Below, piece by piece: positions 59,973 to 64,000 of a stretch of DNA of 64,000 bases. Source of the DNA: Chloroflexota bacterium (GTDB lineage: Bacteria; Chloroflexota; Anaerolineae; Anaerolineales; Villigracilaceae); contig JACRBJ010000065.1 of NCBI GenBank assembly GCA_016234555.1, positions 1-64,000 on the forward strand, in the 5' to 3' direction. Under the pieces are notes generated by a model, which did no database searches, was not told the DNA's origin, and worked only from the letters and a program-made list of their open reading frames with translations. The translations under genes and the position numbers were made by a program. Numbering within the stretch: the stretch's first letter is position 1; the number at the start of each line of letters is the position of its first letter.

Positions 59973-60940
59973 TTGAGTTTTGCGAGCGACTCGGCTTGCT
60001 GTTCGGCGGTCAACGGGACGTAGCCGGCAGATTCAAGATATTGCTGCCCGTCGGTGAGAATCCATTCGATGAAGGCGAGGGTCAACCCACTGGGCTTGCC
60101 CTTGGTGGCGAGATTCTCGAAACGCGCGGGAGGCGAGGGATACTTGCCGCTTGCAACCGCGCCAAACGCGTCGTCCTTGGTTGCGTACACTTCGCCGTTT
60201 TCCTTGTCAGCCTGACCGTTGCCGTCGATGTCGATGGGGGTGACAACCGCGCCGGGGACAAGTCCGCCGCTGCCCAGATCGAAAACGCTGTTCAGGTTGC
60301 TGAACCCAATTCCCAGCGGGTCCTTGATGACCGTGTCCACAAGCGCGGGCTCACCGTTGATGCCGATACCCTTGATGTCGTCCTGGGTTTCGCCGCCGGA
60401 GAACTTGCCCCACATTTCCGCCGCGCCACATGCATCGGAGCGGGTGTAGACGTGGATTTCATCGGTAATCTCCGGCTTGCCGACCACTTCACCCCAGGTC
60501 TTGATCTCGTTGGTGATGAATATCTTGTTGAAGGTTTCCTGGCTGATGCCTTTGGCGAGGATGTCTTCAAGTACGGGATTTTCCGCGCTGACGACTGGGA
60601 AGACGGCGTCCTTTGTGACGGATACCCAGAAGATACCTTGGGATTCCTCTTCGGGCTTGATGCTGCGCGAGATCATGCCGATGTCCACCGCACCGGCGAT
60701 GGTGTCTGTCATACCTTTGCCTGCGCCGCCGCCCTGAACGTCGAACTGGACATCGGAGTGAAGCTTGGTGTATTCCTCAGCCCAGACGGTCATCATGGGG
60801 TAGAGGGCAAACGCGCCCGAGACACTGATTGTCCCGCTCAGTTCGCCTTCGGCAGCCGCAGGGGCAGAGGAGCCACAGGCAGTCAAAATCAGGGATGCCA
60901 GCATTACAACTGCGATCAAGGTTGAAATATGTTTTCTCAT
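59969..60940 (-). CDS. pstS: Phosphate-binding lipoprotein PstS
   Basis: 323 residues. A lipobox LTAC gives Cys22. SGTISVSGAFALYPMMTVWAEEY, DVQGGGAGKGMTD and GMISRSIKPEE shape the phosphate pocket. HVYTRSDACGAAEMWGKFS corresponds to the second half of the site. First gene of pstSCAB; no phoU or phoBR is visible. GGAGA lies before the ATG. An Rrf2-type site lies in its promoter. Confidence 0.92.
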   Translation of the reverse strand: MRKHISTLIAVVMLASLILTACGSSAPAAAEGELSGTISVSGAFALYPMMTVWAEEYTKLHSDVQFDVQGGGAGKGMTDTIAGAVDIGMISRSIKPEEESQGIFWVSVTKDAVFPVVSAENPVLEDILAKGISQETFNKIFITNEIKTWGEVVGKPEITDEIHVYTRSDACGAAEMWGKFSGGETQDDIKGIGINGEPALVDTVIKDPLGIGFSNLNSVFDLGSGGLVPGAVVTPIDIDGNGQADKENGEVYATKDDAFGAVASGKYPSPPARFENLATKGKPSGLTLAFIEWILTDGQQYLESAGYVPLTAEQQAESLAKLK

Positions 60941-60966
60941 AATTGTTCTCCTATTTGTTTCAGTTG

Positions 60967-60983
60967 ACTATAAAGTCTATAGT
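60967..60983. promoter_or_regulatory. Candidate Rrf2 operator upstream of pstS
   Basis: ACTATAAAGTCTATAGT is a 6-bp inverted repeat with a 5-nt centre (AAGTC). Its core, read as ATAGACTTTAT on the reverse strand, is identical to the one before the Rrf2 gene. It lies 27-43 nt upstream of pstS near TATACT-like -10 boxes. Confidence 0.6.
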
Positions 60984-61039
60984 ACTAGTATACTTTTTGT
61001 GTAAATAAAAATGCGTTCCCCACCGACGCAATTTGTTAT

Positions 61040-61498
61040 TTACTTGATGCCAAGTTTCCTGCGGATGGCATTCTGGCGTTTGTTCACATCAGCCAGGGTC
61101 GTCCGGTCCAGAATGTCCACGATGGCATTCCGCACATCGCCCATTACCAGCCGCAAGCCACAGGTCTCTTCATCGGGACAGCCGCATGGCTCATAAGCCA
61201 TCTGGCTGACACATTTGATCGGAGCCACAGGTCCGTCCAGCACGCGGAAGATTTGTCCCAGGGTGATCTCACCGGCTGACCTGGCCAGGTAATACCCGCC
61301 GCCGACGCCCATCTTGCTATGAAGCAGTCCCGCGTTCTTAAGCGTGAGTAGAATCTGCTCGAGGAACTTGACGGAGATATTCTCGCGCAGGGAAATCTCC
61401 TTGATCTGCATCATTTGTGGGGCGTCTACTTCCAGGGCGGGTTCCGCCAGTGCGATCATTGCCCGAAGACCGTATTCACCACGTTTGGAAAGTCTCAC
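61040..61498 (-). CDS. Rrf2-family transcriptional regulator, IscR-like
   Basis: 152 residues. The winged helix begins MRLSKRGEYGLRAMIAL and carries LKNAGLLHSKMGVGGGYYLAR, the Rrf2 wing. Four cysteines C96, C105, C107 and C113 (KCVSQMAYEPCGC and ETCGL) may bind an iron-sulfur cluster as in IscR. It stands next to pstS and shares an operator core with it, so it may control phosphate uptake and itself. No iscS or suf genes are adjacent. Confidence 0.88.
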   Translation of the reverse strand: MRLSKRGEYGLRAMIALAEPALEVDAPQMMQIKEISLRENISVKFLEQILLTLKNAGLLHSKMGVGGGYYLARSAGEITLGQIFRVLDGPVAPIKCVSQMAYEPCGCPDEETCGLRLVMGDVRNAIVDILDRTTLADVNKRQNAIRRKLGIK

Positions 61499-61521
61499 TT
61501 TGTCTGCAACTCCTACTAATC

Positions 61522-61536
61522 CAATAGACTTTATTG
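61522..61536. promoter_or_regulatory. Candidate Rrf2 autoregulatory operator
   Basis: CAATAGACTTTATTG is a 5-bp inverted repeat around GACTT. It contains ATAGACTTTAT, the same 11 bp as at 60970-60980. It lies just downstream of the -10 box at 61543-61548, where a repressor would block initiation. Confidence 0.65.
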
Positions 61537-61542
61537 ATTCTA

Positions 61543-61571
61543 ATCATAATTCAGCGACTGAATTTTGTCAA
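61543..61571 (-). promoter_or_regulatory. Strong promoter of the Rrf2 gene
   Basis: Reverse strand TTGACA (61566-61571), 17-nt spacer, TATGAT (61543-61548). The spacer itself is the palindrome AATTCAG-CGA-CTGAATT (61548-61564), a possible second operator. Confidence 0.85.
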
Positions 61572-61692
61572 GAATTTCACCCCTCCCCGCCTCCAGTATT
61601 TCCAACATGTATTGACTTTGCCAACCGAAAATTGTATAGTGCTAACAATAATGGATGACTAGCATCCGCCTGAATAAAAAGGAGAAAATATC

Positions 61693-62154
61693 ATGCAACC
61701 AAAGCTCAAGAAATCCATGTTTTGGATTGTGCTGGCAGGATTGGTAAATATCATCTTTGTATTGTTGGGCACGCTACGCGTCATCAGCGACGCAGCCGTC
61801 ATCATCATCGTGGGCGTCTTTTCGTTTTTCAGCATGCTGGCGCTTTCGAGCTACTTTTCTGAAAAGGAAAGCATGATGCAGGGCGAGCTGCGGAAGGCGA
61901 TTGCGACCTCGTTGATCATGGTCTACTTTACGATTTTGGCGATGGCGGTCGTCGAGCCGGGCGTGAGCGTCCTATCGCTCTCGGCGGCGGCGGAGGATGA
62001 ATCCGTGTCTCCGAAGATATTCCTGCTCAAGGATTTTTCAGCCCTGATCGCGGTGGTGGTCGGTTTTTACTTTGGCGGACGGTCTGCCGAGGAGATCATA
62101 AAAACCTGGAAGGGCAAGGAGCAGGGAACGGACAATGATGAAGGACTCGGCTGA
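61693..62154 (+). CDS. Hypothetical membrane protein, 153 residues
   Basis: Four hydrophobic segments (about 11-32, 38-58, 76-98, 117-135) and a charged C-terminus. AAGGAG lies 8 nt before the ATG. No family is recognised. It is divergent from the Rrf2 gene. Confidence 0.75.
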   Translation: MQPKLKKSMFWIVLAGLVNIIFVLLGTLRVISDAAVIIIVGVFSFFSMLALSSYFSEKESMMQGELRKAIATSLIMVYFTILAMAVVEPGVSVLSLSAAAEDESVSPKIFLLKDFSALIAVVVGFYFGGRSAEEIIKTWKGKEQGTDNDEGLG

Positions 62155-62194
62155 AACAAGCCTGACGACGCAAGCTCAACACAGGCAAAAAGGT

Positions 62195-64000
62195 TCATTC
62201 CGTTTCGAGTAACATCAGAAAGGCATCCACCACCTGCGGATCGAAGTGTTTGCCGGATTCCGCAATGAGATACTCGCGTATTTGTTCGGTCGTCCATCCT
62301 TTACGGTATGGACGATCCGAGCGCAGAGCATCCCATACATCCACAACGGCAAAGATGCGCGCCGCTAGTGGAATCTCCTCACCTTTTAATCCGCGCGGAT
62401 AACCGCTGCCGTCCCATTTTTCGTGGTGACAGTAGGGAATATCCAGCGCGGGACGCAGGTATGCAATAGGCAACAGCATGTTGAAGGCATAGGTGGGATG
62501 CTCACGCATAACCGCCCATTCGAGGCGGTCAAGCCCATCAGTCTTGTATAGGATGTGGTCGGGCACTCCCAGCTTGCCGATGTCATGCAGGAGCGCACCG
62601 CGCCGCATATGGGCAATCTCCTGCGGATTGACTCCCATTGCCTTTGCCAGTTTTATCGTCCAATCGGTGACGCGCAAGGTGTGCCCCTCAGTCTCCTTAT
62701 CACGCAGGTCCATGGCGCGGGACCAGCCCTCGATGGTGGCATCGTAGGCGACGATCAGTTCGAGGTTCGATCTCTGCATTCCCTCGAAGAGTTGGGCATT
62801 GTCAATGGCGATCGCGGCCTGACCTCCAAGAGTTTCCAGGTAGTTCATCCATTCCATATCGGGGTTGAGAGGGGACCGGTTGAAGATTTCCAGCACGCCC
62901 TTCAACAGTCCCTTGGCAATCAGTGGAACGCATAGGTATTCGACAAACCCTTCGTCTGCCAGAAGTTTCTGGCGCAGGAATTTACCGCCTGTGAGTTCAA
63001 GGGACGACGCATGGATAGTTTTTCGTTCCAGTCCCGCCTGTCCTGGAAGGTCCTGCCCAAGAAGCATCCGCGATTGGCGAATTACCGTCGAGCGGAATCC
63101 CTTTCCAGTCGAGTATTCAAGGGTTTGTGCTGACGGACTCAAGAGTAGGACGCAAGCCGCATCCACCCCGAGTTGGGAAATCGTTTGAGTCAGCAGGACG
63201 TCGAGCGAAAGGCGCATATCGAGGCTGGAGCTGATGGCGCGGTCAATCTCATTCAGGGCGCGCATCCGCCGTAATTGAATTTGTACCTGTTCCTCGACCT
63301 TCCTGTGTTCGGTAATGTCCCGCACAAGGACAGATATTGCGCGACGCGAGTTCCCCGGAACAAGGATTGGGTTGGCACGAGCCATAAACCAGCGCTGCCC
63401 GCCAATAACCTCCAGCGGATATTCGATGTGTTGGGGGGAATTCTCCGCCAGCGAACGTTTGATGGCTTTCGCAAACTGGCTGCCATGTTCCTCACCCATC
63501 ACGTCCAAAACCCGCCTGCCCATCATTTGGGCTTTTGGCATTACCAGCAGGCTTTCATCGGCTGTCCAAATATCGAGGTAGTTTCCATCCTCATCGAACT
63601 CAAAGACAATATCATCAAGCGAAGTCACCAGTGCCTTCATTTGCTGCTCGCTCCGGCGGATGACCTCCTCCGCCCGCTTGCGTTCCGTAATGTCAAGGGC
63701 TGTAAATGTCACACCCTTCGAGAGGTCTGCAACGTCTATTGGGGTGGAAGCCAGCAGGACGTCGATGATCGAGCCGTCCTTTTTCCGCCAGCGGGTTTCC
63801 ACCTCTCCGCTGCCTCTTTGGGCAATCTGTCGATACTTTTCCCGCCCAACGAAATCAAAATCCTCATGTGTTGGGTACAAAATCCTGGCGCTTTGACCAA
63901 TCAGTTCCTCCTTTGTGTATCCCGTCATTTCGCAAATGCGGGCATTGACTTCCGCCAATACCCTGTCCTTGACCACGCCAATTCCAGTTGGAGCAACGCG
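62195..64000 (-). CDS. PAS-PAS-GAF-HD-GYP protein, partial (start beyond the window)
   Basis: At least 601 residues; the frame is open to the window end. Two PAS domains (about 1-215, ARICEMTGYTKEELIG; LDDIVFEFDEDGNYLDI and VLVRDITEHRKVEEQ), a GAF domain (about 230-400) and an HD-GYP domain: GALLHDIGKLGVPDHIL and HHEKWDGSGYPRGLKGEE. It is a candidate c-di-GMP phosphodiesterase. The GAF and HD-GYP parts resemble the protein at 13467, so they are paralogues. Confidence 0.93.
   Translation of the reverse strand, partial: RVAPTGIGVVKDRVLAEVNARICEMTGYTKEELIGQSARILYPTHEDFDFVGREKYRQIAQRGSGEVETRWRKKDGSIIDVLLASTPIDVADLSKGVTFTALDITERKRAEEVIRRSEQQMKALVTSLDDIVFEFDEDGNYLDIWTADESLLVMPKAQMMGRRVLDVMGEEHGSQFAKAIKRSLAENSPQHIEYPLEVIGGQRWFMARANPILVPGNSRRAISVLVRDITEHRKVEEQVQIQLRRMRALNEIDRAISSSLDMRLSLDVLLTQTISQLGVDAACVLLLSPSAQTLEYSTGKGFRSTVIRQSRMLLGQDLPGQAGLERKTIHASSLELTGGKFLRQKLLADEGFVEYLCVPLIAKGLLKGVLEIFNRSPLNPDMEWMNYLETLGGQAAIAIDNAQLFEGMQRSNLELIVAYDATIEGWSRAMDLRDKETEGHTLRVTDWTIKLAKAMGVNPQEIAHMRRGALLHDIGKLGVPDHILYKTDGLDRLEWAVMREHPTYAFNMLLPIAYLRPALDIPYCHHEKWDGSGYPRGLKGEEIPLAARIFAVVDVWDALRSDRPYRKGWTTEQIREYLIAESGKHFDPQVVDAFLMLLETE

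Overview
The window looks like chromosome of an uncultured or filamentous Chloroflexota bacterium, most likely class Anaerolineae. This is inferred from gene content: DUF2298 (Chlor_Arch_YYY) proteins, several GT-C membrane glycosyltransferases, a MalT-like/BTAD regulator, an NHLP-clan small protein, a moderately high GC content, and degenerate heptamer repeats. No rRNA, prophage, transposase or CRISPR array was seen.

Layout. Positions 1-547 hold the 5' end of tuf behind tRNA-Thr(UGU), tRNA-Tyr(GUA) and tRNA-Thr(GGU), with a near-consensus promoter. This is the enterobacterial thrU-tyrU-glyT-thrT-tufB order without the Gly tRNA. 0.8-8.7 kb (minus strand) carries a TPR protein, DNA polymerase III alpha, a YihY/BrkB membrane protein and RecQ. 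8.8-15 kb (plus strand) carries a 1095-residue STAND/TPR/BTAD activator, two tandem 45-46 residue peptides ending in DGGGGW, a DUF5317 membrane protein, an NHLP-clan (Nif11/Os1348-like) protein and a GAF/HD-GYP protein. This peptide cassette is the best candidate for an undescribed system. 15-29.6 kb is mixed: a capsule-type glycosyltransferase, an SHMT-like PLP enzyme, an HtrA protease, an R3H ATPase, a HEPN/MNT toxin-antitoxin pair, a linalool-dehydratase-like membrane protein, an M1 peptidase, an HD hydrolase, a HEAT-repeat protein and a GT-C protein. 29.6-33 kb is a potassium-uptake operon: a KimA-like permease and two RCK/TrkA subunits. 33-55.6 kb (minus strand) is a large envelope-glycan region: a sensor kinase, cytidylate kinase, four large GT-C/DUF2298 proteins (one a 1.6-kilo-residue fusion), DUF952, a methyltransferase, GT4, a Tat-dependent sulfatase, a membrane protein, a CDP-paratose-epimerase-like enzyme and NfeD. 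55.7-64 kb has an ICMT-like methyltransferase, a TauE/SafE permease, the pstSCAB phosphate operon, an Rrf2 regulator, a small membrane protein and a partial PAS/GAF/HD-GYP protein.

Three cross-cutting patterns stand out. First, 7-nt (once 8-nt) degenerate tandem repeats lie in intergenic gaps and also in frame inside dnaE and the giant GT-C genes. Second, imperfect and perfect palindromic elements sit directly after stop codons. Third, many genes have a TATAAT-like box 7-10 nt before the start codon and no Shine-Dalgarno sequence, which suggests leaderless mRNAs. An Rrf2-type operator core (ATAGACTTTAT) is shared by the promoters of pstS and rrf2.

Names are family-level readings of the translated sequence without database searches. 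Where an upstream start was possible I chose the start by family N-terminus, ribosome-binding site or promoter, and say so.
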